A DNA stretch of 64,000 nucleotides from Rhizobium sp. R711. Its GTDB lineage: Bacteria > Pseudomonadota > Alphaproteobacteria > Rhizobiales > Rhizobiaceae. A model generated the notes under the pieces. It saw only the letters and a list, made by a program, of their open reading frames with translations. It was not told the DNA's origin and made no database searches. Positions 15,526 to 24,179 of this stretch are shown piece by piece; the first letter of the stretch is position 1, and each line of letters opens with the position of its first letter. Made by a program: the position numbers and the translations under genes. The DNA lies in NCBI RefSeq assembly GCF_002211365.1, contig NZ_LOKZ01000036.1, forward strand, positions 62,001 through 126,000, given 5' to 3'.

Positions 15526-16571
15526 TGCTTGAAACGATCACGATCGACGGCTTCCCGCCCATCAAGTCCATTACCGTCAACATGTCGGCAGAGGAGGCGG
15601 TGCGGACGGCGGAGGTGGCTCTTGTGCCGCAAGGCGACGGTGTGCCAGTCGTGCCCGGCCGGGTCGCCGTGATCAGGGCCGGCAAGGATCTGTTGTTGAC
15701 GGGCTATGTCCGCGACGTGCGACCGTCGCATGATGCGGGCTCTCGCGCACTGACGGTAACGATATGCTCGCGCACCGTGGATGCGACCGAATGCTCAGTC
15801 GAGCATCCGACCGGCGAGGCGATGGACAAGGATCTTGCCGCAATCGCCAAGGAATTCGACGGCCTTGGCATTGGCGTCGAGAGCGACGGGACGCTTCCCG
15901 TCGAGCCACGTCACAAGCTGCATGTAGGTGAGACATTGTTTTCGACGATCGAACGGCGGGCTCGTGGTCGGGGAATTCTGATCTATGACACCCCCAAGGG
16001 AAAGTTGAAGCTCGCAACCAAGCCGGAAGGCACGCACAAGGGTGGTCTCTACTGGGGTCGCAACATCGAGCAGGCATCGTCGGAACTGACCGAGCGCGGC
16101 CGCTACAGTGCTGTAAAAGTGCGAGGGCAGGCGAGCGAGGGGACGGACAGGCAGCAGTTGCGGGCCGAGGCAACCGCGCGCGATGCAGGTGTGAGCCGTA
16201 ACCGTCCCCTGATTATCCCGCACGAGGGCGAAACGACTGTCGATCGTTTGGAAAAAAGAGCTGACTGGGGCGTGAAGCGCGGCGCCGGATTTGCCGCGAC
16301 CGCCTCGATCACCACGACCGGCTGGCGCGATGGCGGTGGAGCAATCTGGAACCGCAACTGGCTCGTCTACGTCGAGGACCCTTGGATTGGCATTGAAGGC
16401 ATGATGGTGATCAAGGGCGTCAGCCTGACACAGGATAGTGAAGGCCAAGGCACGTTAGCCGTCCTGTCGCTCGCCGATCCGCGCGCCCTTGGCGGCGAGA
16501 ACCCGCGAGGCAGAACGGCGGGGGTCTATTCGGCGCCTGGCGCAATCACGGTGGAGTACGAGGACGAATGA
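15525..16571 (+). CDS. Baseplate hub protein (Mu gpP / late control D family)
   Basis: The 348-residue protein matches the gpP/gpD hub: ETITIDGFPPIKSITVNMSA at the start, LLTGYVRDVRPSHDAGSR near residue 60, HKLHVGETLFSTIERRARGR in the middle, and GMMVIKGVSLTQDSEGQGT near the end. The hub trimer carries the spike. Its ATG overlaps the previous stop, and its end overlaps gp45 by four bases, as expected in a Mu-type baseplate operon. Confidence 0.88.
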   Translation: MLETITIDGFPPIKSITVNMSAEEAVRTAEVALVPQGDGVPVVPGRVAVIRAGKDLLLTGYVRDVRPSHDAGSRALTVTICSRTVDATECSVEHPTGEAMDKDLAAIAKEFDGLGIGVESDGTLPVEPRHKLHVGETLFSTIERRARGRGILIYDTPKGKLKLATKPEGTHKGGLYWGRNIEQASSELTERGRYSAVKVRGQASEGTDRQQLRAEATARDAGVSRNRPLIIPHEGETTVDRLEKRADWGVKRGAGFAATASITTTGWRDGGGAIWNRNWLVYVEDPWIGIEGMMVIKGVSLTQDSEGQGTLAVLSLADPRALGGENPRGRTAGVYSAPGAITVEYEDE

Positions 16572-17029
16572 TCGGCAAGCGGATAGAGCTCGACGGTGCA
16601 AATGTCGAAAAGGGCGGGCAACAGTTCGTCAATGGACGCGCGTTCGCGAAGGATGGTTATACGCGGATCCACCGGATTGAACCGGCGGGGTTCGCCTCAT
16701 CGCCGGTCAAGGGAGCCAAGGCTTACCTGATCGCTGCGAATGGTGACGCCGATCAGGCTTTTGTCTTCGGCGGTGAGCATCCGGGTCATCGGCCTGGGGA
16801 TCTCCCTCCGGGTGCGACGGCGCTCTACGATCACAACGGCAACGTCATCAAGCTCTGGATGGACGAAGTCATCATGGATTTCGGAAACCGAACGATCACT
16901 ATGACCGGCGGAGAGTGGAAGATTGCCGGAAACGTGACGATCACCGGAAATCTTGAGGTCGCGGGAAACATCCACGCGACCGGCTCGATCATCGACGATG
17001 GCGGGAACACGCCGCATCATACCCACTGA
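16568..17029 (+). CDS. Baseplate spike protein (Mu gp45 family)
   Basis: The 153-residue protein is the membrane-piercing spike. It has an OB-type N-terminal half and then a repetitive beta-helix-like stretch (WKIAGNVTITGNLEVAGNIH). The C-terminus GGNTPHHTH offers His ligands like those that bind an iron ion at the tip of Mu and P2 spikes. It starts within the last codons of the hub gene. Confidence 0.88.
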   Translation: MIGKRIELDGANVEKGGQQFVNGRAFAKDGYTRIHRIEPAGFASSPVKGAKAYLIAANGDADQAFVFGGEHPGHRPGDLPPGATALYDHNGNVIKLWMDEVIMDFGNRTITMTGGEWKIAGNVTITGNLEVAGNIHATGSIIDDGGNTPHHTH

Positions 17030-17041
17030 AGGCAACATAGA

Positions 17042-17572
17042 ATGCTCAAGGTCATTCCGGCGGACGACGTCGAGGAGCCATACCGCGCGCCTGATCTAGG
17101 CTGGGATGGCCTTGTCGGCGATCTGATCCTCAATCCGCTTACCCATCCGCTGGCGCCCGGCGATTTTCGCGCCGAGCAGGGGCTGGCGACACAGGTATTG
17201 ATCTGCCTGATGACGGATCGTCGGGTCGAGGCGAGCGAGCTTCGGGACGGCGACGAGAACCGGGGCTGGATTGGAGACAGCTTCGACGTGATGCAAGGCG
17301 AGACGCCGATCGGCTCGCGGCTTTGGCTTCTTCGCCGATCGGCCCTTTTCCCCGGTATTGAGATGAAGGCAGAGGACTACGCACGCGAAGCGCTGCAGCC
17401 GCTTATTGACCAAGGCGCGGTCGCAAAAGTGGATGTAAGCGCGACCGCCGGCAGCAACCGCCTCGACTTGGCCGTATCGCTCTATGGCCGAAACGGCGCG
17501 CAAGTTTACAGCTCGAAATTCGAACTTCTCTGGAGACAGATAGATGGCGTGGCAAATCCGCTCGCTCAGTGA
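17042..17572 (+). CDS. Baseplate wedge protein (Mu gp46 family)
   Basis: The 176-residue protein has GP46 features: LTHPLAPGDFRAEQGLATQV, MTDRRVEASELRDGDENRGW and GSRLWLLRRS. GP46 belongs to the T4 gp25-like wedge group that initiates sheath assembly. GAAGGC lies ahead of ATG 17042. Its 3' end overlaps the gp47 start by 29 bases. Confidence 0.88.
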   Translation: MLKVIPADDVEEPYRAPDLGWDGLVGDLILNPLTHPLAPGDFRAEQGLATQVLICLMTDRRVEASELRDGDENRGWIGDSFDVMQGETPIGSRLWLLRRSALFPGIEMKAEDYAREALQPLIDQGAVAKVDVSATAGSNRLDLAVSLYGRNGAQVYSSKFELLWRQIDGVANPLAQ

Positions 17573-18626
17573 TGCGTCCGCCCGCGTACGTGGAGCATTC
17601 CGCCAGTACATGCCGGGGACAGATTCTGCACTCGCCAACAATTTCGTGACAGTCACCGCGAAGGTGCTTGCGGGCATGGCGCATGAGTTCGAACTGCGCA
17701 TGGCATACCTTGCCAAGCAACTCTTTGCGTCCACCGCAAGTGGCACGTTCCTGCTACGTCATGGCGCCGATATCGGCATCTATCGCAAGCCAGCCTCGAT
17801 CGCCTCCGGCGCGATCATCGGCAGCGGTGCAGCGAATGTGACTTATCCGGCTGGCATCCGCTTCGTTTCCGGCAGTGTTACTTATGTTTCAACGGCGCCC
17901 GCCTCAGCAAGCCCGCTCGGCGTGCTGACATTGCTGGTTTCCTCGGAGCCTACCGGAGCGGCGGCTAACCGTGACGCCGATGGTGTTCTGGCGCTTGCAG
18001 ATCCGGTCCTCTGGCCTGACCTGTCCACCGAGTGGGCGGTCGGCGCGTCAGGGCTTGGCGGCGGTGCGGATGTCGAGGACATCGAATCTTTTCGCGCTCG
18101 TGTCCTGCATCGAAAACAAAACCCGCCAGGTGGGGGGAAGTTGAGCGATTACGAAAACATCGCGCTTGACGTGCCCGGCGTGGTCAAGGCGTGGGCATTT
18201 CGTCAGCCGCTCGCTCCCGGCTTCATTGCCGTCTACTTCTTGTTCTCTGGAAGGCCGAACCTAATCCCAACGAGCGGAGACGTCGCCACGGTGCAGGCGG
18301 CAATCGACGCGAAGCGGTTGATCCGCATAGACGACAGTGTCGCGGTTGCGCCGACGCCAATCGCCCTCGATCTCGTCATCAATGGTCTTGACAATGACAA
18401 CCAGACAGTTCGCGATCAGATTGCATTGGCGATGACCAATATGCTTCTGGAACGTGGCCGGCCGGGTATCTCCGGCGATACGTTCACGCTGTCGCGCTCA
18501 TGGATCTCAGAAGCGATATCGTCCGTTGTTGGTGAAGATCGGCACATTCTCGCATCACCCCTGGATGACGTGACATACACCAACGGGCGGTTCCCTGTGC
18601 TGGGGGAAATCACCTATGGCGCGTAG
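17544..18626 (+). CDS. Baseplate protein J (Mu gp47 family)
   Basis: The 360-residue protein carries the J/gp47 pattern: GTFLLRHGADIGIYRKPAS, LGGGADVEDIESFRARVLHR and PPGGGKLSDYENIALDVPGV. It forms the wedge core of contractile baseplates. GGAGACAG precedes ATG 17544 inside the gp46 gene, and its end overlaps gp48 by 11 bases. Confidence 0.92.
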   Translation: MAWQIRSLSDASARVRGAFRQYMPGTDSALANNFVTVTAKVLAGMAHEFELRMAYLAKQLFASTASGTFLLRHGADIGIYRKPASIASGAIIGSGAANVTYPAGIRFVSGSVTYVSTAPASASPLGVLTLLVSSEPTGAAANRDADGVLALADPVLWPDLSTEWAVGASGLGGGADVEDIESFRARVLHRKQNPPGGGKLSDYENIALDVPGVVKAWAFRQPLAPGFIAVYFLFSGRPNLIPTSGDVATVQAAIDAKRLIRIDDSVAVAPTPIALDLVINGLDNDNQTVRDQIALAMTNMLLERGRPGISGDTFTLSRSWISEAISSVVGEDRHILASPLDDVTYTNGRFPVLGEITYGA

Positions 18627-19407
18627 CCCTGCCTTCAATACGATAACGCGTGCTGCCGCTGTCGACGCTGATGCAATCGCGGTGGCGGCTCCTTACGATG
18701 CTCTGGCCAATCCGTCGAACGACGACCTGGTGGCGGCGGCCTTATCTTTCTGGCCGCAGGGATCAGCATGGGGCTCGCCAAATGGTCAGGCAGTGTCGCT
18801 GTCTTCAGGCCTCGCGAAATTCTCCCGGGTACTGCTCGACGGTTTTGTCTGGCTCTATGCGCGCGCCTTTCGCCTCTCTCTCGAAGCATCCGTGAGAGGC
18901 GTCGACGAGCTGCTGCCCGATTGGGAAGCGGATTATGGCCTGCCCGAAGGGTGCTTTGTCGGCGACCTCAGCACGGCGCAGCGGCTTAGTGAGTTGGCGC
19001 GCAAAGTGAAAGCCGATGCCATCAACCATCCGGAGCAATTCGTGCGCGTCGCGCTCGACCATGGCTTCGAGATCGAGATCGAAGAGCCAGCAATCTTCGA
19101 GTGCGGGTTTTCGGAAGTCGCTGGCTTTCACGCGCCGGGACCTGCCTATGAGGAAACATACTGGATTGTGCGCGTTAAGGATGCCGGCCTCACCTACTTT
19201 GAGGCCGGTGCCAGTGAGTGCGGCTACGATCCATTGTTCTCGTTTGGCGCAGCCGAGCAGATCCTCTGCCTTCTGCGCAAGCTGGCACCCGCCTGGACAC
19301 TGCCGATCCTAGCGCCGTGGATTTATCTCGACACGCTTGTAACCGAGGACGGTACGCCGATCGTCGACGAGTACGGTAACGAAATTCTCGTCACCCTGAA
19401 CAACTGA
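18616..19407 (+). CDS. Tail protein of the Mu gp48 / YmfQ (DUF2313) family
   Basis: The 263-residue protein has the DUF2313 pattern: LSFWPQGSAWGSPNG, VDELLPDWEADYGLPEGC, and an internal repeat-like pair FECGFSEVAGF and SECGYDPLFSFG. It closes the wedge and anchors the fibres. A final segment (TEDGTPIVDEYGNEILV) is common in rhizobial copies. Confidence 0.88.
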   Translation: MARSPAFNTITRAAAVDADAIAVAAPYDALANPSNDDLVAAALSFWPQGSAWGSPNGQAVSLSSGLAKFSRVLLDGFVWLYARAFRLSLEASVRGVDELLPDWEADYGLPEGCFVGDLSTAQRLSELARKVKADAINHPEQFVRVALDHGFEIEIEEPAIFECGFSEVAGFHAPGPAYEETYWIVRVKDAGLTYFEAGASECGYDPLFSFGAAEQILCLLRKLAPAWTLPILAPWIYLDTLVTEDGTPIVDEYGNEILVTLNN

Positions 19408-19422
19408 TCATCGAGGACACAA

Positions 19423-20331
19423 ATGAAGTACAACGCTCCCTATGGCAGCGCAGACCCAAACGCGCCTTACATCGATCGCAATACACCGGGCGCGCAGTCC
19501 GGATCACGGGTGCCGGCTGCAGCGGTAGAGCATCCTCAGCGCGAGATCATGGCGGTTATCGATGCTGCCGGTATTCCGCCTTCCAGCGGAGATCTGACCC
19601 AATTGCTGCAGGCGATCGAGGCTCTGATCTCAGCCGCGACGGGCGGCGGCGACACTAGCAACTTCGTTCTCATGGCAGCTGCTCGAGCGCGCCTTCCAAT
19701 CTTTCCCGAGGTTTTGACATCGGACGGCGGGATTGGTGTCATTTCTCCATCGACCGGTCAGGTCCGCGTGCCAGCTGGTACGAATTTTCTGCACAGGGGC
19801 ATTTTCAATGTGACGACTGTGCAATCCGACTTTGCCACTGCCGCCAACAAAACTTACCATGTTCGCTGGACGCCGGTGGCGGGCTTTGCCCTGAAGGACC
19901 TGGCTGACGTTGGCTATAATCCAGCTGCTCTCGCGGAAGCTAACGTGGCTTTCGACAGCGTTTATGACGACATGTTGGTGGCTCGCATCGTCACCAACCC
20001 CTCAAACGTTGCGACGATCACGAACCTCAAAAACAAGGCCCGCCTTGTTCAAAGCGGTGAAGAACTTCAAGGGTTCACCAGTTATGAGGATGAGCTTGCC
20101 CCATCTGCTTTGGCCGCGCCGGACGGCGCGGTTGTCAACATCAATTTCGCTCGCAAGCCGATTGCCTCTCTGACTGGCTTTACCGACGTCACAGTCCAGC
20201 AGGGCAATGATACGGCGACCAAGGAAGTCAACATCGTCGTGCAATCTCTCAGCCGTTACCAGATCAAGGCCATTTACCAGCGCTCCGCCGATCCTGGTGG
20301 TGGTTATGTTGGTTGGGTGGCCAACGCCTAA
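19423..20331 (+). CDS. Tail fibre protein
   Basis: The 302-residue protein starts NAPYGSADPNAPYIDRN and PAAAVEHPQREIMAVIDAAG, a common N-terminal fibre module that attaches to the tail. A segment with tail-fibre-type beta strands follows, ending GGGYVGWVANA. It probably forms the proximal part of the fibre. It sits directly after the gp48 homologue and before a second fibre gene. Confidence 0.75.
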   Translation: MKYNAPYGSADPNAPYIDRNTPGAQSGSRVPAAAVEHPQREIMAVIDAAGIPPSSGDLTQLLQAIEALISAATGGGDTSNFVLMAAARARLPIFPEVLTSDGGIGVISPSTGQVRVPAGTNFLHRGIFNVTTVQSDFATAANKTYHVRWTPVAGFALKDLADVGYNPAALAEANVAFDSVYDDMLVARIVTNPSNVATITNLKNKARLVQSGEELQGFTSYEDELAPSALAAPDGAVVNINFARKPIASLTGFTDVTVQQGNDTATKEVNIVVQSLSRYQIKAIYQRSADPGGGYVGWVANA

Positions 20332-20341
20332 GGAGGACCAC

Positions 20342-21313
20342 GTGGGAATTACCATCGACAATCTCTCGCCGGCCGCAGGCGCTCTCGGTACGGCGTTCAT
20401 TCCGGTTTTTCAGGGCGGCGCCACGCTTAAGTTAACTGTCGCTCAAGTACTCGCCTTGTTGGTGGATGCGGCGCCTGGCGCTCTCGATACCTTGAACGAG
20501 CTTGCAGCAGCTCTCGGCGACGATCCGAATTTCGCTGCGACGATTGCTGCGCAGATCTCAACCAAGCTGGACATTCTCCAGCCCTACGCGAACGTAGCAT
20601 CGGCTGCGACCGTGAACCTCGGTGCGCAGTCGTCTCAGAATCTCCAGATTACTGGGACAACAGGGATCACTAGTTTCGGAACGGCACCCGCAGGCACGGT
20701 CCGGAACCTTCGTTTTGCGGCAGCTCTCACGCTGACGCACAATGCGACTTCGCTGATCCTGCCGAACAACGGCAAGGACATCCTGACCGCGGCGAATGAC
20801 ACGCTGACTGCAGTCTCTCTCGGCTCCGGAAACTGGTTCGTCACCCGGTACCAGCGCGCCGGTCTGACACAGAAGATCGCGATCCTTCAGGATCAGAAGG
20901 CGTCGGGAACAGCAGGTGGAGCATCCTCGGCCGGCTGGCAGACGAGAACTCTTAATACCGAGGTGCTCGATGCCGACAATATTGTGACGCTTTCCTCCAA
21001 CGTCTTCACGGCAACGATCGACTGTGAGGCTTGGGGATGGTGTCAGGGCTATGGCGGCCAAGGGTTGGCAGCCCGTTTCTGGAATGTGACGGACAGCGTG
21101 GCAGTTTCTCCAGACGGGGTGAACGGCTATTCCAACAACGCCGCCGACTATGCCGCTTCCAACCTGCATGTCTACGGACTGCTGACCGCTGGAAAATCAT
21201 ATCGTCTCGAAATGTTCTCCCAACAGGCCAAGGCGACGAATGGCCTTGGAGTCGCTGGCACGAAGGGAACAGCAGAGATTTTTGCTATGGTCCTGCTTAA
21301 GGGGAGGCTCTGA
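20342..21313 (+). CDS. Tail fibre protein, probably the distal receptor-binding part
   Basis: The gene starts with GTG 20342 after a strong AAGGAGG, giving 323 residues. The N-terminal part (VFQGGATLKLTVAQVLALLV, ALDTLNELAAALGDDPNFAA) is a widespread fibre helix repeat. The middle resembles fibre knob strands (SLGSGNWFVTRYQRAG), and the C-terminal domain is unique and beta-rich with GYSNNAADYAASNLHVYGLL. Variable C-termini like this usually contact the host surface. That role is inferred. Confidence 0.75.
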   Translation: MGITIDNLSPAAGALGTAFIPVFQGGATLKLTVAQVLALLVDAAPGALDTLNELAAALGDDPNFAATIAAQISTKLDILQPYANVASAATVNLGAQSSQNLQITGTTGITSFGTAPAGTVRNLRFAAALTLTHNATSLILPNNGKDILTAANDTLTAVSLGSGNWFVTRYQRAGLTQKIAILQDQKASGTAGGASSAGWQTRTLNTEVLDADNIVTLSSNVFTATIDCEAWGWCQGYGGQGLAARFWNVTDSVAVSPDGVNGYSNNAADYAASNLHVYGLLTAGKSYRLEMFSQQAKATNGLGVAGTKGTAEIFAMVLLKGRL

Positions 21314-21726
21314 TGAAATCAGCCCTTGTTATCAACGGTGTCATCGACACGATTTCCTTTGAGCCACAGGAAAAGCCCTGGATCGAAGTGGCCGACGACG
21401 TATTCGCCGGGTTCATAAAGGATGGAGCCGGATGGAAAGCGCCGCCAAGCGAATCTATGGCGGTCGACGATTATCAGAGCTCTGTCCAAGCTCTTGTTGA
21501 TCAGACAGCGAGGTCCCGTCGCTACAACAACGGCGATTCGCTTGCCTCTTATGTCGCTTCGACAAACCCCGCGTGGAAAGCAGAGGCTCAGGCATTCGTC
21601 GCTTGGCGTGATGCGGTCTGGCAATACGCTTATAGCGAGCTAGCGAAGGTGCAAGCTGGAGAGCGGGAGCAGCCGTCGATCGATGATTTCCTGCTAGAGC
21701 TTCCCGAGATCGTCTGGCCTAACTGA
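21313..21726 (+). CDS. Tail fibre-associated / fibre assembly-like protein
   Basis: The 137-residue protein shares the end motif of many fibre assembly proteins: SVQALVDQTARSRRYNNGDS, followed by STNPAWKAEAQAFVAWRDAV. It overlaps the fibre stop by one base. It probably chaperones the fibre or is a fibre-linked accessory; no enzymatic motif is visible. Confidence 0.65.
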   Translation: MKSALVINGVIDTISFEPQEKPWIEVADDVFAGFIKDGAGWKAPPSESMAVDDYQSSVQALVDQTARSRRYNNGDSLASYVASTNPAWKAEAQAFVAWRDAVWQYAYSELAKVQAGEREQPSIDDFLLELPEIVWPN

Positions 21727-21740
21727 TAAGGAACACAAGT

Positions 21741-22532
21741 ATGTATTCAGCGGAAACCCTGGCGTTATTGCGTGCTTCCGAAAAGGCAGGCGACGCAGCT
21801 GCCGCCGCGATCTACCCTTCGTCATTTGCATCTGTTTCCTATTCAAGGCAGGACGCTGCTGGCGAACCATACTTGCTCCACACTAATGGGAAGCCAAATA
21901 AGATCATTCTTTTCCTGCATTCCTGGTCGGCTGATCTGAATCAGGTCAAGGGGTTCCCTGAGATCGTCAATATAGAGAATTCGTGCATTATAGCGCCAAA
22001 CTTCGGTGGGTATAACAACACTGCGGCTGCACTCGGCAGTCAGGACAGCACGGATCGAATTGCACGTGTGGTATCTGAGGTTCGGTACAAAAGCGGCCTC
22101 ACGCGTGTCTACCTGGTGGGCGCGTCTGGCGGCGGCATGGCATCGCTTCTATTGCTAGGCCGCTACCCTGATATCGTGCATCGCGCATCCATCTGGGTTC
22201 CGATCTACGATCTGGCCTCTCTTTATGCGGCCACCAGCAATCAGAACCTGAAAACAGATATGATGACTGTCCTCGGAAGCGCGCCGGCCGATCCTGATGA
22301 CGCGAGGTATCTCGCTCGCTCGCCGCGGTCCTGTCTCCAAAACTTCAATGGACGCGCGACCGTGTTCATCAACACGGGCACCAATGATCTTGAAGTACCG
22401 AAAATCAACGGAGAGAATGCTCGCATCGCGATGTTGGAAGCGGCTCCAGACGCGGACGTGCGTCTTATAGAATGGCCGATGGGCCATGAGTTCAAAGCGC
22501 TGGAAGCTGTTAAGCAGTTGGTGCTGGAGTGA
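21741..22532 (+). CDS. Alpha/beta hydrolase (esterase-like) next to the fibre genes
   Basis: The 263-residue protein has a complete hydrolase triad: Ser129 in LVGASGGGMAS, Asp216 in GTNDLEVP and His249 in PMGHEF. A strand FLHSWSADLN near residue 58 suits the oxyanion region. It has no signal peptide. Position after the fibre genes, with AAGGA before ATG 21741, suggests either a virion-associated deacylase acting on surface polysaccharide or a conversion gene. It may pair with the acyltransferase that follows. The substrate is unknown. Confidence 0.75.
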   Translation: MYSAETLALLRASEKAGDAAAAAIYPSSFASVSYSRQDAAGEPYLLHTNGKPNKIILFLHSWSADLNQVKGFPEIVNIENSCIIAPNFGGYNNTAAALGSQDSTDRIARVVSEVRYKSGLTRVYLVGASGGGMASLLLLGRYPDIVHRASIWVPIYDLASLYAATSNQNLKTDMMTVLGSAPADPDDARYLARSPRSCLQNFNGRATVFINTGTNDLEVPKINGENARIAMLEAAPDADVRLIEWPMGHEFKALEAVKQLVLE

Positions 22533-22597
22533 GATCCTGCTTGCAGTTTCCCTGTTTCGCAGGCTAATCCGGGGAAACTTCAAGTTTGCGGGTGGCG

Positions 22598-24139
22598 ATG
22601 ATCAGGCTCAACAGTATCCAGGCACTGAGGGCCGTAGCTGCCCTCGTGGTAGTGATCTTTCACTTCAACGCCATTGAGATAGACCTCGGCGACAAGGTTG
22701 AGACCCCATTTTTTTCGCTGCTGTATTTCTTCGGATATGGTGGCGTGAATCTCTTCTTTGTAATCTCGGGCTTCATCATCACCTGGGTTCACTATCGCGA
22801 AGTCGGCGATCGATCACGCGCTGCATCCTATCTTCGGAAGCGCTTGATCCGCCTGTTGCCGGTGTACTGTGTGGTTTGGGTGGCGGCCGCCTGGATAAGC
22901 TTTCGTCTGCTTCAGGATAACTATTGCGTCGAAACGGACGCTTTCTGGAATCTCGTTCAGACTGCTTCGCTGACCCTAGGCGTCCAGAATTGCTTCGTGC
23001 CTCAGGCATGGAGCCTGTCGTGGGAATTGCTGTTCTACTGTGTGTTCCTGGGCTTCTTTTTCATGAGAAGGGAGGCCTTCGCGCCGGCTCTCGTTCTTTG
23101 GGCGGTCGCCATCGCGGCGGTTCACGTCTTGGGTATCGGCTCCCTGAAGGCGTTTGCTTTGTTCAGCCCTTTGAACCTTCAGTTCATCGGAGGATGTGCT
23201 GTTGGAATGCTGGCCCTTCGGCGTGAAACGAGGTTCGCAGTACCGGCCCTGGTCATCGGCTTTGTTTGGGTCGCCGCTTCGATCGTCTTGAACGCCACCG
23301 GCACGATGAGCGTCGACCTCGATTGGCATCGTGTCGCAGAGTACGGGGTCGCTTCGATGTTCATCGTGTACGGGGCAGTGGCATTGGAGATCAGGGCCGG
23401 AGAACGCACATTTCCGTCCTGGCTGATCGAGCTCGGGAATGCCTCCTATTCGATCTACCTGACACACATAACGATTTTCCTCGCTCTGCGTCGGGTGTTG
23501 GCCGACATGCCTCACACGGTTGGAAGCCATGCGGCCTACGCGGTGCTGCTGATAGGTGCGGCCGTCTTGATTGGTTGGCTCGTATATCGATACGTCGAAA
23601 AGCCGATCCTGGCAGCGTTCAGGGACGTCCGGAACAACCGTCAAAGCTTCGGGTATGTCGCGGCCTTTGTGGCAGTGGCAATCACTAGCGCAGCACTGAT
23701 TACGCGCTCCTATGACCAGATCATCCCGCCGGCGCTTGCCTATGACGGCGGGAGCGGAAGTCTCGAACAAGACGGCACAAACACTGTTCTAAGATTAAAT
23801 GGTGCTCCACTGGCGATGACCGCCGAGCGGCAAGGCTGGGTGTCTGATTTCAAAAGGAATGAGGGTTCGCTGGAGCTCGGTGGCTGGGCGCTGGATCGCG
23901 AGCGAAATCGGACAGCTCTAGCGGTGCTCGTATTTGTCGACGGCCAGCTTGTGCAGTCCCAAGCGCCTGTCTACCAGTTCCGAGCCGTCGAAGCCGGTAT
24001 TAGATTTGTCGATGGCCACCGGCCGGGTTTTCACCTCACGGTGCCGAACTCGGTTGGGCGTGACGTGAGGGTGTTTGCGCTGCTGGCAGACAATCGGGCT
24101 GGAGAGCTGTACTACCCATCGGACTTGCGCCCGCAGTAG
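22598..24139 (+). CDS. Membrane O-acyltransferase (acyltransferase 3, OafA-like)
   Basis: The 513-residue protein has the acyltransferase-3 layout. It starts with IQALRAVAALVVVIFHFNAI carrying the conserved His, then FFVISGFIITW, many membrane segments to about residue 370, and ENPYW-type features (ELGNASYSIYLTHI). A soluble C-terminal part of about 140 residues (LELGGWALDRERNRTALAVL) follows, probably periplasmic. Such phage genes O-acetylate O-antigen or exopolysaccharide and alter phage adsorption. ATG 22598 is chosen; GTG 22592 and TTG 22586 are in frame and possible. Confidence 0.85.
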   Translation: MIRLNSIQALRAVAALVVVIFHFNAIEIDLGDKVETPFFSLLYFFGYGGVNLFFVISGFIITWVHYREVGDRSRAASYLRKRLIRLLPVYCVVWVAAAWISFRLLQDNYCVETDAFWNLVQTASLTLGVQNCFVPQAWSLSWELLFYCVFLGFFFMRREAFAPALVLWAVAIAAVHVLGIGSLKAFALFSPLNLQFIGGCAVGMLALRRETRFAVPALVIGFVWVAASIVLNATGTMSVDLDWHRVAEYGVASMFIVYGAVALEIRAGERTFPSWLIELGNASYSIYLTHITIFLALRRVLADMPHTVGSHAAYAVLLIGAAVLIGWLVYRYVEKPILAAFRDVRNNRQSFGYVAAFVAVAITSAALITRSYDQIIPPALAYDGGSGSLEQDGTNTVLRLNGAPLAMTAERQGWVSDFKRNEGSLELGGWALDRERNRTALAVLVFVDGQLVQSQAPVYQFRAVEAGIRFVDGHRPGFHLTVPNSVGRDVRVFALLADNRAGELYYPSDLRPQ

Positions 24140-24179
24140 ACAGCACTCGACGGACGTCGACTGAGGACTGTTTTAAGGC

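Noticed and set aside
10145..19407. Transposable Mu-like prophage
   Set aside because: Only the tail is Mu-like. A tyrosine integrase next to a tRNA and lambda-type packaging genes indicate site-specific integration; no Mu A or B transposase genes are seen.
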